Of a stretch of 64,000 bases of DNA, positions 8,542-18,325 are shown piece by piece. The stretch covers positions 62,001 through 126,000 of the forward strand of contig JAMPEB010000005.1 of assembly GCA_023665475.1 (NCBI GenBank). The letters are read 5' to 3'. The stretch is from Lachnoclostridium sp. GTDB lineage: Bacteria > Bacillota > Clostridia > Lachnospirales > Lachnospiraceae. The position numbers were made by a program, and so were the translations under genes. The notes below the pieces were generated by a model. The model worked only from the letters and a program-made list of their open reading frames with translations, was not told the origin of the DNA and ran no database searches. Each line of letters starts with the position of its first letter. Position 1 is the first letter of the stretch.

Positions 8542-9654
8542 ATGAAAAACAGAAATTTAAAATTTCGGACAGCGGGAGAAAGACTGGCGGCGCTTGGAAT
8601 GGCGTTTGCACTGGTCTGCGGCGTCCTGATAGGATGTAGCCATTCCGATGCAGGACAAAACGAAAAACAGAATATCGAACAAAGCAATACACAAAATAAT
8701 TTGCAAAATAATGCGCAAAACACTTCGGAAAGCAGCGGACAGGATAATCAAGCGGAAAAAACCGTGGTTCGCGTAGGTTCTTTAAAAGGGCCTACATCCA
8801 TGGGACTTTTGTTCCTGATGGAAGAAAATGAGCAGGGAGCCTCTCTCAATACCTATGAATTTCAGATGGCTACGGGGGCGGACGAGCTGCTTCCCCTCAT
8901 GGTAAAGGGGGAATTGGATATCGCTCTGGTGCCTGCCAATGTGGCAGGCGTGCTTTACAACAAAACGCAGGGCGGCGTTACGGTGCTCGATATTAATACG
9001 CTTGGCGTATTATATATGGTTTCGGGCGACACTTCCCTTACAACCATGTCCGATTTGAAGGGAAAGAGCATTTATCTCACTGGCAAGGGAACTACCCCCG
9101 ACTATGTATTACAGTATCTTTTATCCCAAAATGATATGGAAATAACCGATTGCACTTTGGAGTACAAGTCGGAAGCAACGGAGGTGGCAGCGGTATTGAC
9201 CAAAAATCCGGATGCAGTGGGATTACTGCCCCAGCCCTTTGTGACGGCGGCCTGCGCGCAAAATGCGGAATTGTCCGTTATCCTTGATATGAACGAGGAA
9301 TGGAATAAGGTGCAGGGTGAAGGCGGAAGCAGCATGGTGACAGGGGTGACCGTGGTGCGTAATGAGTTTTTGGAGGAAGAAAAAGAGGCTGTTGAGCTGT
9401 TTTTGCAAGAGCATGCAAAAAGTACACAGAGCATGAACGATGACCCGGAGACAGGCGCGGCTCTTGCCGTAAAAGCAGGAATCATTGCCAAGGAGCCAAT
9501 TGCGCAAAAGGCGATTCCCAAATGCAATATCGTCTGTGTCACCGGTGAGGAAATGAAACAGGCGCTTTCCGGTTATCTGCGAATCATATTTGAACAGTCA
9601 CCGGAAGCAGTAGGCGGCGCGATGCCGGAGGATGGATTTTATTATGTCCCTTAA
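8542..9654 (+). CDS. ABC transporter substrate-binding lipoprotein (SsuA/NMT1-like)
   Basis: Extracytoplasmic binding protein of 370 residues. A signal peptide ends in the lipobox LIGC at about residue 32, followed by a Gln/Asn/Ser-rich linker (about 35-70). The body resembles the SsuA/TauA/ThiY class: VVRVGSLKGPTSMG, then GELDIALVPANVAGVLYNK. The substrate cannot be named from sequence. It overlaps the permease-ATPase gene by 11 bp and is followed by TM1266, suggesting one operon. Confidence 0.88.
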   Translation: MKNRNLKFRTAGERLAALGMAFALVCGVLIGCSHSDAGQNEKQNIEQSNTQNNLQNNAQNTSESSGQDNQAEKTVVRVGSLKGPTSMGLLFLMEENEQGASLNTYEFQMATGADELLPLMVKGELDIALVPANVAGVLYNKTQGGVTVLDINTLGVLYMVSGDTSLTTMSDLKGKSIYLTGKGTTPDYVLQYLLSQNDMEITDCTLEYKSEATEVAAVLTKNPDAVGLLPQPFVTAACAQNAELSVILDMNEEWNKVQGEGGSSMVTGVTVVRNEFLEEEKEAVELFLQEHAKSTQSMNDDPETGAALAVKAGIIAKEPIAQKAIPKCNIVCVTGEEMKQALSGYLRIIFEQSPEAVGGAMPEDGFYYVP

Positions 9655-10936
9655 AAAATTTTTCATTATTTTGTTTTGGCTGTTTTTGTGGCATTTGCTG
9701 GCAAAATGGGTGGATAATGCCGTTTTGCTGGCAACGCCCTTAGAAACGCTGAGGGCGCTTTCGGTCATGCTTCCCAAGACACCGTTTTGGCAGAGCATAA
9801 CAGGTTCTTTGCTGCGTATCGGCGCGGGAATCTTTTTAGGGTTTGGGGCAGGGGTTCTTTTGGGCATTTTGAGCGGACGATTTTCCCTGTTGGAGGAGGT
9901 TTTCTCCCCTGTGATGAATCTTTTTAAGGCGGTTCCCGTGGCATCCTTTGTGGTCTTGTTTTTAATCTGGTGGGGCTCTTCTTTTCTGGCTGTGGCAATC
10001 TGCTTTCTGGTTGTCATGCCCAATATCTATATCAATACGCTGTCGGGAATCAAGAATACGGACCGGCAGCTTTTGGAGATGGCGGCGGTTTTCGGGATGC
10101 CGCGCAAGAATCTCTTTTTTTATATTTACCGGTCTGCTTTAAAACCTTTTTTGTTAAGCGGGTTAAAGATTTCCCTCGGAATGGGCTGGAAGTCCGGAGT
10201 GGCGGCGGAAGTTATCGGCACCCCGGATTTTTCCATAGGAGGACAGCTTTATCTGTCAAAAGTCTATCTGGATACGGCCGGATTGTTTGCGTGGACGGCA
10301 GTGGTGATTGTTCTCAGTTTTTTGTTTGAAAAAATCATTCTTTGGCTGGCGGAAGGTTTCTTTGCATGGGAGCCTGTCTGTAAAAAGCCGGAAAGAAGAC
10401 ATGGTACGCAGGCACAACAGCTTGGATGCCATGAGCTGACTAAGTCCTATGGGGACAAAACGGTGATTCGGGAATTTTCCGCAGTGTACCGATTTGGAGA
10501 AACCTATTATCTGACAAGTCCTTCGGGAAGCGGTAAGACGACTTTGCTCCGTCTGCTGTGCGGTCTGGAAAAGCCGGACAGCGGCGGGGTAGAAGGGAAA
10601 GAGGAAATTTCTTTCGGCATGGTTTTTCAGGAGGACAGACTTTGCATGAATTACAGCGCCCTGCGGAATGTGGAGATGGTAACGGGGGACAGAAAGAGGG
10701 CAAGGGAGGCGCTTAGCCTGCTTTTGGAGCAGGACGCCATAGACAAGCCCTGCAGCCTGTTAAGCGGCGGCATGAAACGCCGGGTGGCATTGGTGAGGGC
10801 GATGGAGTCGGAAAGCGGATGCGTGCTGCTGGACGAACCTTTTACCGGTATGGATGCCGGGACAAAGGACAGGGCGGAAGCTTATATCAGGGACAGACAG
10901 AGGGGAAGAATTTTAATCATTGCGACCCATATTTAA
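9644..10936 (+). CDS. Fused ABC transporter permease and ATPase
   Basis: A single polypeptide of about 430 residues joins an SsuC-type permease (about 1-245, six hydrophobic segments, EMAAVFGMPRKNLFFYIY coupling loop) to an SsuB-type ATPase (about 260-430). The ATPase has SPSGSGKTTLL (Walker A), VFQEDRL (Q loop), LSGGMKRR (signature), CVLLDEP (Walker B) and ends two residues after the H-loop His in ATHI. Normal SsuB proteins run further. ATG 9644 is preferred for its spacing from GGAGG. The fusion places one NBD per permease in a homodimer. Confidence 0.88.
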   Translation: MSLKKFFIILFWLFLWHLLAKWVDNAVLLATPLETLRALSVMLPKTPFWQSITGSLLRIGAGIFLGFGAGVLLGILSGRFSLLEEVFSPVMNLFKAVPVASFVVLFLIWWGSSFLAVAICFLVVMPNIYINTLSGIKNTDRQLLEMAAVFGMPRKNLFFYIYRSALKPFLLSGLKISLGMGWKSGVAAEVIGTPDFSIGGQLYLSKVYLDTAGLFAWTAVVIVLSFLFEKIILWLAEGFFAWEPVCKKPERRHGTQAQQLGCHELTKSYGDKTVIREFSAVYRFGETYYLTSPSGSGKTTLLRLLCGLEKPDSGGVEGKEEISFGMVFQEDRLCMNYSALRNVEMVTGDRKRAREALSLLLEQDAIDKPCSLLSGGMKRRVALVRAMESESGCVLLDEPFTGMDAGTKDRAEAYIRDRQRGRILIIATHI

Positions 10937-10956
10937 ATAGAGAAGTGAGGATATTT

Positions 10957-11232
10957 ATGAACAAGAGTGAAAATACAATAAATTTCGCAGAGAGCCGGGT
11001 AACTTTAGTGGGCATTATGGTGGAAAATACGGATTCGGTGGCGAGGGTCAACGGTCTGCTGCATGAGTATGGGAGCTATATTATCGGCAGAATGGGCATT
11101 CCTTATCCCGCGAAAAAGGTCAATGTCATCAGCGTGGTGATGGATGCGCCCCAGAGTGTAGTCAGCGCCCTCTCGGGCAAGCTGGGGATGCTGCCGGGAG
11201 TGACCGGCAAGTGCCTTTATGGAAAAAAATAA
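10957..11232 (+). CDS. TM1266-family (iron-only hydrogenase system) regulator
   Basis: A 91-residue ACT-like protein. The start at 10957 follows GTGAGG by 6 bp. The pattern RVTLVGIMVENTDSV, YIIGRMGIPYP and ISVVMDAP matches the small TM1266 family that usually sits near [FeFe]-hydrogenase maturation genes. No hydrogenase gene is in this window. Here it lies 20 bp after an ABC uptake system, so it may sense or modulate the transported ligand; that role is inference. Confidence 0.8.
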   Translation: MNKSENTINFAESRVTLVGIMVENTDSVARVNGLLHEYGSYIIGRMGIPYPAKKVNVISVVMDAPQSVVSALSGKLGMLPGVTGKCLYGKK

Positions 11233-11260
11233 CAGAGAATCTTATAAATCTATAAAATTG

Positions 11261-11289
11261 TTGTCAATCTCCTTTATTTATGCTATAAT
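11261..11289 (+). promoter_or_regulatory. Sigma-A promoter for tig
   Basis: TTGTCA-17-TATAAT, close to consensus, about 67 bp before the trigger factor start. Confidence 0.8.
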
Positions 11290-11355
11290 TTCAAAATGGC
11301 TGTGACTGTAAAAAAATTGGCATGAGACGGTCACTATGAAGGAGGAAATATAAGA

Positions 11356-12660
11356 ATGAGTTTACAGGTAGAAAAATTAGAGAACAATATGGCAAAACTG
11401 ACCATTGAAGTGCCGGCAGAGGAATTGGAAAAGGCTATTAATGTAGCTTATCAGAAGAACAAAAACAAAATCAGCATTCCCGGATTCCGCAAGGGCAAAG
11501 CTCCCCGCAAGATGATAGAGCAGATGTATGGCAGGGAAGTTTTTTATGAAGATGCGGCAAACGAACTGATTCCGGAGGCATATGAAAAGGCTCTGGACGA
11601 GTGCAGCGAGGATATCGTATCTTCTCCCAAGATTAATGTGACCCAGATTGAGTCGGGAAAGCCTTTTATCTTTACGGCGGAGGTTGCCTTAAAACCGGAA
11701 GTCACCCTTGGCAAATATAAGGGCGTAAAAGTGGATAAGATGGATGTAAGCGTTACCGATGAAGAGGTGGATGCAGAGATTGAGAAGGAAAGAGACCGCA
11801 ATGCGAGGATTATTTCCGTGGAAGACAGAGCCGTAAAGGACGGTGATATGACGGTAATAGATTTCGAGGGCTTTATGGACGGCGAGGCTTTTGAAGGCGG
11901 AAAAGGAGAGGGATATCCTCTGACCATCGGCTCCAATGCCTTTATCCCCGGATTCGAGGCAGGGTTAATCGGCGCGGAATTGGGAAAAGAGATAGATGTC
12001 AATGTCACCTTCCCGGAGGATTATCAGGAGAAGAGCCTTGCGGGAAAGGCAGCAGTCTTTAAGTGTACCGTAAAGGAGATTAAGGAGAAGGAGCTTCCCG
12101 AACTGGATGATGAGTTTGCCGGGGAAGTATCCGAGTTTGACACACTTTCGGAGTATAAGGAAGATGTAAAGAAGAAATTGGAAGAAAAGAAGGTTTCCGA
12201 GGCGAAGGATGCCAAGGAGGAAGCCGTTATCGACGCAATTATCGAGGATGCCCGGATGGAGATTCCCGATGCCATGCTGGAAACCCAGCAGAGACAGATG
12301 GTGGAGGAATTTGCCCAGAGAATCCAGTCCCAGGGTCTTTCTATGGAACAGTATATGCAGTTTACCGGACTGACTCCTACGGCGATGCTTGAACAGATAA
12401 AACCTCAGGCGCTTAAGAGAATTAAATCCCGTCTGGTACTTGAGGCAGTGGTGGCAGCGGAGAAAATGACCGCAAGCGAAGAGGAGTTTGAAGAGGAAGT
12501 CAAATCCATGGGTGAGACTTACCGCATGGAAGCGGACAAGGTAAAGGAAATTCTGGGAGAAAACGGTAAAAAACAGGTTATGGATGACATCTGCATCAAG
12601 AAAGCGGTGGAATTTGTAGTGGACAATGCCAAGGAAAGTAAGGCAAAGAAGAAAGATTAA
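11356..12660 (+). CDS. tig: Trigger factor
   Basis: Ribosome-associated chaperone with prolyl isomerase activity, 434 residues. The N-terminal ribosome-binding domain contains GFRKGKAPRKMIEQMYG, the FKBP-type PPIase domain is near 160-245 (VIDFEGFMDG, FIPGFEAGLIGA), and a long helical C-terminal arm follows. A GGAGG sequence precedes the ATG. tig-clpP-clpX is the conserved protein-quality-control order. Confidence 0.97.
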   Translation: MSLQVEKLENNMAKLTIEVPAEELEKAINVAYQKNKNKISIPGFRKGKAPRKMIEQMYGREVFYEDAANELIPEAYEKALDECSEDIVSSPKINVTQIESGKPFIFTAEVALKPEVTLGKYKGVKVDKMDVSVTDEEVDAEIEKERDRNARIISVEDRAVKDGDMTVIDFEGFMDGEAFEGGKGEGYPLTIGSNAFIPGFEAGLIGAELGKEIDVNVTFPEDYQEKSLAGKAAVFKCTVKEIKEKELPELDDEFAGEVSEFDTLSEYKEDVKKKLEEKKVSEAKDAKEEAVIDAIIEDARMEIPDAMLETQQRQMVEEFAQRIQSQGLSMEQYMQFTGLTPTAMLEQIKPQALKRIKSRLVLEAVVAAEKMTASEEEFEEEVKSMGETYRMEADKVKEILGENGKKQVMDDICIKKAVEFVVDNAKESKAKKKD

Positions 12661-12730
12661 GCAAAAGCGGACAAGAGAAAAGAGCGCTTAGGCGGAATGA
12701 ATCAGGAAAAGCAGGAATGGAGGAGATAAG

Positions 12731-13333
12731 ATGAGTTTAGTACCTTATGTCGTAGAACAGACCAGCAAGGGTGAGCGGTCTTATGATATTTATTCCAGAC
12801 TCTTAAAGGATAGGATTGTCTTTTTGGGGGAGGAAGTCAATGAAGTAACGGCAAGCCTTGTGGTAGCTCAGTTGTTGTTTCTTGAGGCGGAGGATCCGGA
12901 GAAGGATATCCACCTGTATATCAACAGCCCCGGAGGCAGTGTAACGGCGGGCATGGCAATTTATGACACCATGCGCTATATCAAATGCGATGTGTCCACG
13001 GTATGCATCGGCATGGCGGCAAGTATGGGAGCATTCCTTCTTGCCGGCGGCGAAAAGGGAAAGCGGTTTGCGCTTCCCAATGCGGAAATTATGATTCATC
13101 AGCCTCTGGGAGGCACGCAGGGACAGGCTACGGAGATTGAGATTGCGGCAAAGCATATTTTAAAGACAAAAGAGAAGCTAAACCGTATGCTGGCAGAAAA
13201 TACCGGCAGGGATTATGAAACCGTCTGTGCGGACACCGAGAGGGATAATTGGAAGAGCGCCGAGGAAGCTTGTGAATACGGCTTGATTGACAAGGTGATC
13301 ACATTCCATGATGCAGAGCGGGAGAATGCGTAA
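12731..13333 (+). CDS. clpP: ATP-dependent Clp protease proteolytic subunit
   Basis: Serine protease forming the 14-mer chamber that partners with ClpX. The catalytic Ser is in [11 protein letters not shown], the His in MIHQPLGG and the Asp in TERDNW. Length 200 is usual. The N-terminal [20 protein letters not shown] is the axial loop region. AGGAG precedes the ATG, and clpX follows by 49 bp. Confidence 0.97.
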   Translation: MSLVPYVVEQTSKGERSYDIYSRLLKDRIVFLGEEVNEVTASLVVAQLLFLEAEDPEKDIHLYINSPGGSVTAGMAIYDTMRYIKCDVSTVCIGMAASMGAFLLAGGEKGKRFALPNAEIMIHQPLGGTQGQATEIEIAAKHILKTKEKLNRMLAENTGRDYETVCADTERDNWKSAEEACEYGLIDKVITFHDAERENA

Positions 13334-13382
13334 ACCGCGCTTAGAATGATTGCCCACAAAACGGCAGGGGGTATAAGAAAGA

Positions 13383-14657
13383 ATGGCAGGCAGAAATTCA
13401 GACAATAGTATAAGATGTTCTTTTTGCAACAAGGGACAGAGTCAGGTGCGCAAGCTGATTGCAGGACCGTCAGGCGTATATATCTGTGATGAGTGCATTG
13501 ATATTTGTTCCGATATTTTGGAAGAGGAATTGGAGGATGAAGCAAGAGAAGATTCTCTTCATCCGGAGATTAATTTGTTAAAACCCAAGGAAATCAAGAG
13601 TTTTTTGGATGATTATGTCATTGGACAGGAGGAAGCAAAAAAAGTGCTGTCCGTGGCAGTTTACAATCATTACAAAAGAGTAACGGCGCCCAAGGATTTG
13701 GATGATGTGGAGCTCCAAAAGAGCAATATTATCATGGTGGGTCCCACCGGCTCCGGCAAAACCTATTTGGCGCAGACTCTGGCGAAGATTATCAATGTGC
13801 CCTTTGCCATTGCGGACGCTACCACATTGACCGAGGCGGGCTATGTAGGTGAGGATGTGGAAAACATTCTGCTAAAGCTGATACAGGCGGCGGATGATGA
13901 TGTGGAAAGAGCGCAGTATGGCATTATTTATATTGACGAGATTGATAAGATTACCAAGAAAGGCGAGAATGTATCCATCACCAGAGATGTATCCGGCGAA
14001 GGCGTTCAGCAGGCGCTGTTAAAGATTATAGAGGGCACTGTGGCAAGCGTTCCCCCGCAGGGCGGCAGAAAGCATCCCCATCAGGAACTGATTCAGATTG
14101 ACACCACTAATATTCTCTTTATCTGTGGCGGAGCTTTTGCGGGATTGGATAAGATTGTGGAAGCAAGGCTGGACCGCAAAGCCATCGGTTTTAACACGGA
14201 AGTGTCCCAGAAGACCACAAAAGAGTTTAATGATCTGCTGGAGGAGGTAACTCCTCAGGATTTGGTCAAATACGGACTGATCCCCGAGTTTGTGGGACGA
14301 GTTCCCATTTGCGTGTCCCTGCAGGGGCTGGATAAGGAAGCTTTGATCCGTATTTTGCAGGAGCCGAAGAATGCTCTGCTCAAGCAGTATCAGAAGCTTT
14401 TTGATATGGATGATGTGGAGCTGACCTTTGAAGAAGGAGCCGTAGAGGCTATTGCGGAGAAGGCGTTTGAGAGAAAGACCGGTGCGAGAGGTCTGCGTTC
14501 CATTATGGAAAGCATTATGATGGATACCATGTATGAAGTTCCTTCCGATGAAACGGTAGAGTCCTGTGTGGTGACAAAAGAAGCTGTAGAAGGCGAAAGC
14601 GCGCCCTTGACGGTTCACCGTGAGGATATTAAGAGAGCGGGTAATCATGGTTATTAA
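13383..14657 (+). CDS. clpX: ClpX ATPase subunit
   Basis: AAA+ unfoldase feeding ClpP, 424 residues. An N-terminal zinc domain (CSFCNKGQ then CDECIDIC), Walker A GPTGSGKT, Walker [10 protein letters not shown], a GYVG pore loop and the GARGLRSI sensor region are all visible. Its end overlaps ysxC by 11 bp. Confidence 0.97.
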   Translation: MAGRNSDNSIRCSFCNKGQSQVRKLIAGPSGVYICDECIDICSDILEEELEDEAREDSLHPEINLLKPKEIKSFLDDYVIGQEEAKKVLSVAVYNHYKRVTAPKDLDDVELQKSNIIMVGPTGSGKTYLAQTLAKIINVPFAIADATTLTEAGYVGEDVENILLKLIQAADDDVERAQYGIIYIDEIDKITKKGENVSITRDVSGEGVQQALLKIIEGTVASVPPQGGRKHPHQELIQIDTTNILFICGGAFAGLDKIVEARLDRKAIGFNTEVSQKTTKEFNDLLEEVTPQDLVKYGLIPEFVGRVPICVSLQGLDKEALIRILQEPKNALLKQYQKLFDMDDVELTFEEGAVEAIAEKAFERKTGARGLRSIMESIMMDTMYEVPSDETVESCVVTKEAVEGESAPLTVHREDIKRAGNHGY

Positions 14658-15243
14658 GGAAGTCAGTCTGGAAACCGTATGCGGCGTTACCAGTAAGCTG
14701 CCGGACAATAGGTATCCGGAAGTGGCGTTTGCGGGCAAAAGTAATGTAGGGAAGTCTTCCCTGATTAATGCATTGATGAATCGTAAATCTTTAGCGCGTA
14801 CCAGCTCCCAGCCGGGAAAAACACAGACAATCAATTATTATAATGTCAACCATGAGATTTATCTCGTGGATTTGCCCGGATACGGCTATACCACAGCCAA
14901 TGAAGAGGTAAAGGCAAAATGGGGCAGGATGGTGGAGAATTATCTTCATGGCTCTAAAAAACTGCGTGCCGTGTTTTTGTTAGTTGACATCAGGCATGCC
15001 CCCTCTGACAATGACTGTACGATGTATGATTGGATATGCCGACAGGGATATCACCCTATAATCATAGCTACCAAATTGGATAAGATAAAGCGAAGCCAGA
15101 TACAAAAACAGACGGCTCTCATCCGCACCGCGTTAAAGGCAGGAGCGGAAACGCTGATCCTTCCCTTTTCTGCTCAGACAAAGCAGGGGCGGGAGGAAAT
15201 CTATGGTGTGATTGACGGGATTCTGGAAAAGGAAATGAAATAA
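14647..15243 (+). CDS. ysxC: Ribosome biogenesis GTPase YsxC/EngB
   Basis: Essential small GTPase for 50S assembly, 198 residues from the ATG at 14647. G1 is [11 protein letters not shown]3 is DLPGYG and G4 is TKLDK. The start lies inside the clpX end, which implies coupled translation. The in-frame upstream start at 14620 would add nine residues not expected in the family. Confidence 0.95.
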   Translation: MVIKEVSLETVCGVTSKLPDNRYPEVAFAGKSNVGKSSLINALMNRKSLARTSSQPGKTQTINYYNVNHEIYLVDLPGYGYTTANEEVKAKWGRMVENYLHGSKKLRAVFLLVDIRHAPSDNDCTMYDWICRQGYHPIIIATKLDKIKRSQIQKQTALIRTALKAGAETLILPFSAQTKQGREEIYGVIDGILEKEMK

Positions 15244-15253
15244 AAAGAAATCT

Positions 15254-16408
15254 ATGAGAAAATATGTCAAAGCTGTTGTGAATTTGGGCGTTGCGCTGGC
15301 GGTATTCTTGTTGGTTATTTTCCTTGCGCCAAGGCTGTTTTTCTTTTTTGCTCCCTTTGTAGCAGGATGGATTATCGCATGGATAGCGTCTCCTTTGGTA
15401 CAGTTTTTTGAGGAAAAGCTTAAGATCCGGCGTAAGGCGGGAAGCGCTTTTGTCATTATCGCAGTTATCGGCATGGTAGTGTTTGTGCTGTATCTGGTGG
15501 GGGCAAAGCTGTCGGAGGAGGCACTGGGACTGATAGAAGCCCTACCCGGTATGTGGGAGGGAACCCAGAAGGACTTTTCCGATATCGGGGAAAGACTGAA
15601 TGTGGTTTACAGCCGTCTGCCCATGGATATGCAGCGTAGTTTAAGCGATGCCGCAAGCAGGATAGGTTCCTATATGGGAGACATTGTAGGGAGTATCGGC
15701 ACTCCTGCCATCAATGTGGTGGGAAATTTTGCAATGCGGCTTCCTTCTATTCTGATAGGGATTATTATGGCGCTGTTGTCCGCGTATTTTTTTGTGTCGG
15801 ACAGAAGCGGTATCAACGGGTGGTTTAGGGAGCATATGCCTCCTGCTATCCAATCCCGTTACCGAATGGTCCGGCACAGTCTGGTAACTGCGGTTGGCGG
15901 ATATTTCAAGGCACAGCTTCGCATTGAAATATGGATGTATCTGCTTTTGGTGATTGGACTTACTGTTTTACAGGTGGATTATGCGGTGCTGATTGCGGTC
16001 GGAATCGCGTTTATGGATTTCCTGCCTTTTTTCGGAACAGGAACGATTATGGTGCCTTGGGCAATCGTGAAAGTATTGAGCGCCGATTATGAAATGGCGC
16101 TGGGACTTTTGATTATATGGGGTGTGGGACAGCTTGCAAGGCAGATTATCCAGCCTAAGATTGTGGGGGATTATGTGGGGCTTCCGGCGCTTCCTACTTT
16201 GATTTTGCTCTATATAGGCTATAAATTGGGAAGTGTCATCGGCATGATCATAGCGGTTCCCATCGGTCTGATTGCCGTGGAATTATATAGGGAAGGTGCA
16301 TTTGACACCACGAAGAACAGTATTCTCATTTTGACAAAGGGATTGAATGATTTTCGCAGATTTTCCGCGGAAGATTTGAATGATTTGGAGAAAAAGGACA
16401 AGAAATAA
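15254..16408 (+). CDS. AI-2E family (YtvI-like) permease
   Basis: A 384-residue membrane protein with the AI-2E/PerM pattern: paired N-terminal helices, a soluble stretch, and a C-terminal bundle with DFLPFFGTG and QPKIVGDYVGLPAL. YtvI of Bacillus is the closest named type. Substrate unknown; AI-2 export and Na+/H+ antiport are both reported for the wider family. It follows ysxC by 10 bp and ends at a terminator. Confidence 0.85.
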   Translation: MRKYVKAVVNLGVALAVFLLVIFLAPRLFFFFAPFVAGWIIAWIASPLVQFFEEKLKIRRKAGSAFVIIAVIGMVVFVLYLVGAKLSEEALGLIEALPGMWEGTQKDFSDIGERLNVVYSRLPMDMQRSLSDAASRIGSYMGDIVGSIGTPAINVVGNFAMRLPSILIGIIMALLSAYFFVSDRSGINGWFREHMPPAIQSRYRMVRHSLVTAVGGYFKAQLRIEIWMYLLLVIGLTVLQVDYAVLIAVGIAFMDFLPFFGTGTIMVPWAIVKVLSADYEMALGLLIIWGVGQLARQIIQPKIVGDYVGLPALPTLILLYIGYKLGSVIGMIIAVPIGLIAVELYREGAFDTTKNSILILTKGLNDFRRFSAEDLNDLEKKDKK

Positions 16409-16440
16409 AATTTATTAAAAAATGAAAAAATATGAAACAA

Positions 16441-16482
16441 AGTGCCCTTGAAATTCGTCTATATTTCAAAGGGCATTTTTTT
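16441..16482 (+). terminator. Intrinsic terminator of the clp operon
   Basis: The stem GTGCCCTT-GAAAT paired with ATTTC-AAAGGGCAT is followed by seven T. The remaining A/T-rich gap to 16690 shows no gene and no convincing promoter. Confidence 0.85.
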
Positions 16483-16690
16483 ATTCCGGGAATAGGGAAA
16501 ATGAACCGGATAATCCTGTAGGACAATATATAAATAAAAAACTGAAAAAAATTTAGAAAATTAAGAAAAAATGATGAAATATGATGCAAAAAGTTTGCAA
16601 TCATGGTTTATGATACAGTAGGCAGAATGAAATTTGTAATATTTTGCAATTGTTTCGGATTTATGATGTACAGAAAGGAAGATAGGTGGT

Positions 16691-17392
16691 ATGATGGAAA
16701 AGACGATTCTTGTTTATAACAATTGCACGGGCATTATGGAAATCATGGCTCCCCTTTTTAAAGGAGAGGGATTTCAGATGATAAAAGCGAATACGCAGGA
16801 GGAATTGTTTGATTTTGTGACAAATAGAATGATTCACCTGATGCTGATAGATGCGGAGCTGAGCAAAGAGGGATGGGGAACGGGCATTGAGCTGATAGCA
16901 AGGCTCAGGACCAAAACCAGCGTGCCGATTATCGTGGTATCCGAGCAGACCGCAGAAACTGCCAAGATTATGGCGCTTAATTCCGGGGCTGACGACTATG
17001 TAACCACGGGCTGTAATCCCTTGGAAATTCTTGCGAGAGTGAAGTCCCAGTTTCGCAGATATGTCCAACTGGCAAATATGTGTGATAATATAAACCGGAT
17101 TTACAGAGTGGACGGATTGGAGGTCAACGACTTACAGCGGACCGTGTATGTGGACGGCAGAGAAGTCAGGTTGACTCCCATTGAATATAAAATTCTGCGG
17201 TTGTTGGTGCAGGAGAGGGGCAAGGTGTTTTCCATCAGTCAGATATATGAATCCATCTGGCATATGAGCGCGGTGGGCGCGGACAATACCATTGCCGTAC
17301 ATATCCGTCATATTCGGGAGAAAATCGAAAATGACCCTAAAGAGCCAAGATACCTGAAAGTCGTGTGGGGCACCGGATACAAAGTGGGATAG
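16691..17392 (+). CDS. OmpR-family response regulator with atypical receiver
   Basis: 233 residues: receiver domain (1-120) and a winged-helix DNA-binding domain (about 135-233, LTPIEYKILRLLVQERGKVFS and VAVHIRHIREKIE-like helices). The receiver has lost parts of its phosphorylation pocket: the acidic pair after ILV reads YNN, and the conserved Lys near the end reads Gly (VTTGCNP). The central Asp (MLIDAE) remains. No histidine kinase is adjacent. It may act without phosphorylation. Confidence 0.82.
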   Translation: MMEKTILVYNNCTGIMEIMAPLFKGEGFQMIKANTQEELFDFVTNRMIHLMLIDAELSKEGWGTGIELIARLRTKTSVPIIVVSEQTAETAKIMALNSGADDYVTTGCNPLEILARVKSQFRRYVQLANMCDNINRIYRVDGLEVNDLQRTVYVDGREVRLTPIEYKILRLLVQERGKVFSISQIYESIWHMSAVGADNTIAVHIRHIREKIENDPKEPRYLKVVWGTGYKVG

Positions 17393-17426
17393 GCTGTAAG
17401 GGCAGGAAAGGCACGGCGTACAATAG

Positions 17427-18242
17427 ATGTTGGAGACGGTGAAAAGCACGGAAGAAACGGATGGAAGCTGGGGAATTGCAGGGAGTACATTAAAACTGAT
17501 TGCCATTGTAAGCATGTTCATTGATCATACGGGGGCAGTCATACTTCTTACCATGTTGAAAAAATATCAGTTTTTACAGAACCTGATTGTATGGGAAGGT
17601 TTTTGGAGGATTTTCCCATGGGTGGAAGACAGGGCGGCTCTTGTTGCCGTATACAGCGCTATGCGCGACATAGGAAGAATAGCCTTTCCCATCTTTTGTT
17701 TTCTGCTTGTGGAGGGATTTCAAAAAACCCGGAGTATCCCCAAATATGCGTTGAGACTGGGTTTGTTTGCCTTGATTTCCGAGATTCCCTTTGATTTGGC
17801 ATTTAACGGCAGTCTGTTGGAATTTTCTTCCCAAAATGTTTATTTTACGCTTTTTATGGGATTGATTACCATGGCGGCATGGGAGTTTATTTCACGGAAA
17901 AAATGGATTTCCAATATGGTGGCGGATAATTATGTCAAGGCATTTCTGGTGGCGGTGAGCGGTATGTCGGGCGCTTATCTGGCGGAGCTTCTCCACACGG
18001 ATTATGGAGCATTGGGGGTAATGAGCATTCTGGTGCTGTACCTGTTCCGCAAATATAAGATATTGCAGGCTGTTGCGGGAGCCGTTTCTTTTTGCTGGGA
18101 ACTGCCGGCGCCTTTGGCGTTTTTGCCTGTTTTATGTTACAACGGCGAGCGTGGGCTTCGTATGAAATATGTGTTTTATCTGTTTTATCCGCTGCATCTG
18201 CTTTTTCTTTTTGGGGTGTGCAGATGGCTCGGAATTAGGTAA
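17427..18242 (+). CDS. TraX family membrane protein
   Basis: 271 residues with about eight hydrophobic segments. The family hallmark FIDHTGAVI and the RIAFPIFCFLLVEGF block are present. TraX proteins are membrane acyltransferase-like proteins named from F-pilin acetylation; chromosomal clostridial copies have no assigned substrate. It follows the response regulator by 34 bp, so the two may be one transcript. Confidence 0.85.
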   Translation: MLETVKSTEETDGSWGIAGSTLKLIAIVSMFIDHTGAVILLTMLKKYQFLQNLIVWEGFWRIFPWVEDRAALVAVYSAMRDIGRIAFPIFCFLLVEGFQKTRSIPKYALRLGLFALISEIPFDLAFNGSLLEFSSQNVYFTLFMGLITMAAWEFISRKKWISNMVADNYVKAFLVAVSGMSGAYLAELLHTDYGALGVMSILVLYLFRKYKILQAVAGAVSFCWELPAPLAFLPVLCYNGERGLRMKYVFYLFYPLHLLFLFGVCRWLGIR

Positions 18243-18258
18243 TCTGTAAAAAAATGTA

Positions 18259-18287
18259 TTGACTCCTGCCCTATGGGGGGGTAAAAT
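18259..18287 (+). promoter_or_regulatory. Sigma-A promoter for GH105
   Basis: TTGACT-17-TAAAAT. A GC-rich CCCTATGGGGGGG stretch lies in the spacer and could be a regulator site. Confidence 0.75.
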
Positions 18288-18325
18288 AGAAATAAGCATT
18301 GTGCTTTAATGAAAGGAGTCTACAT

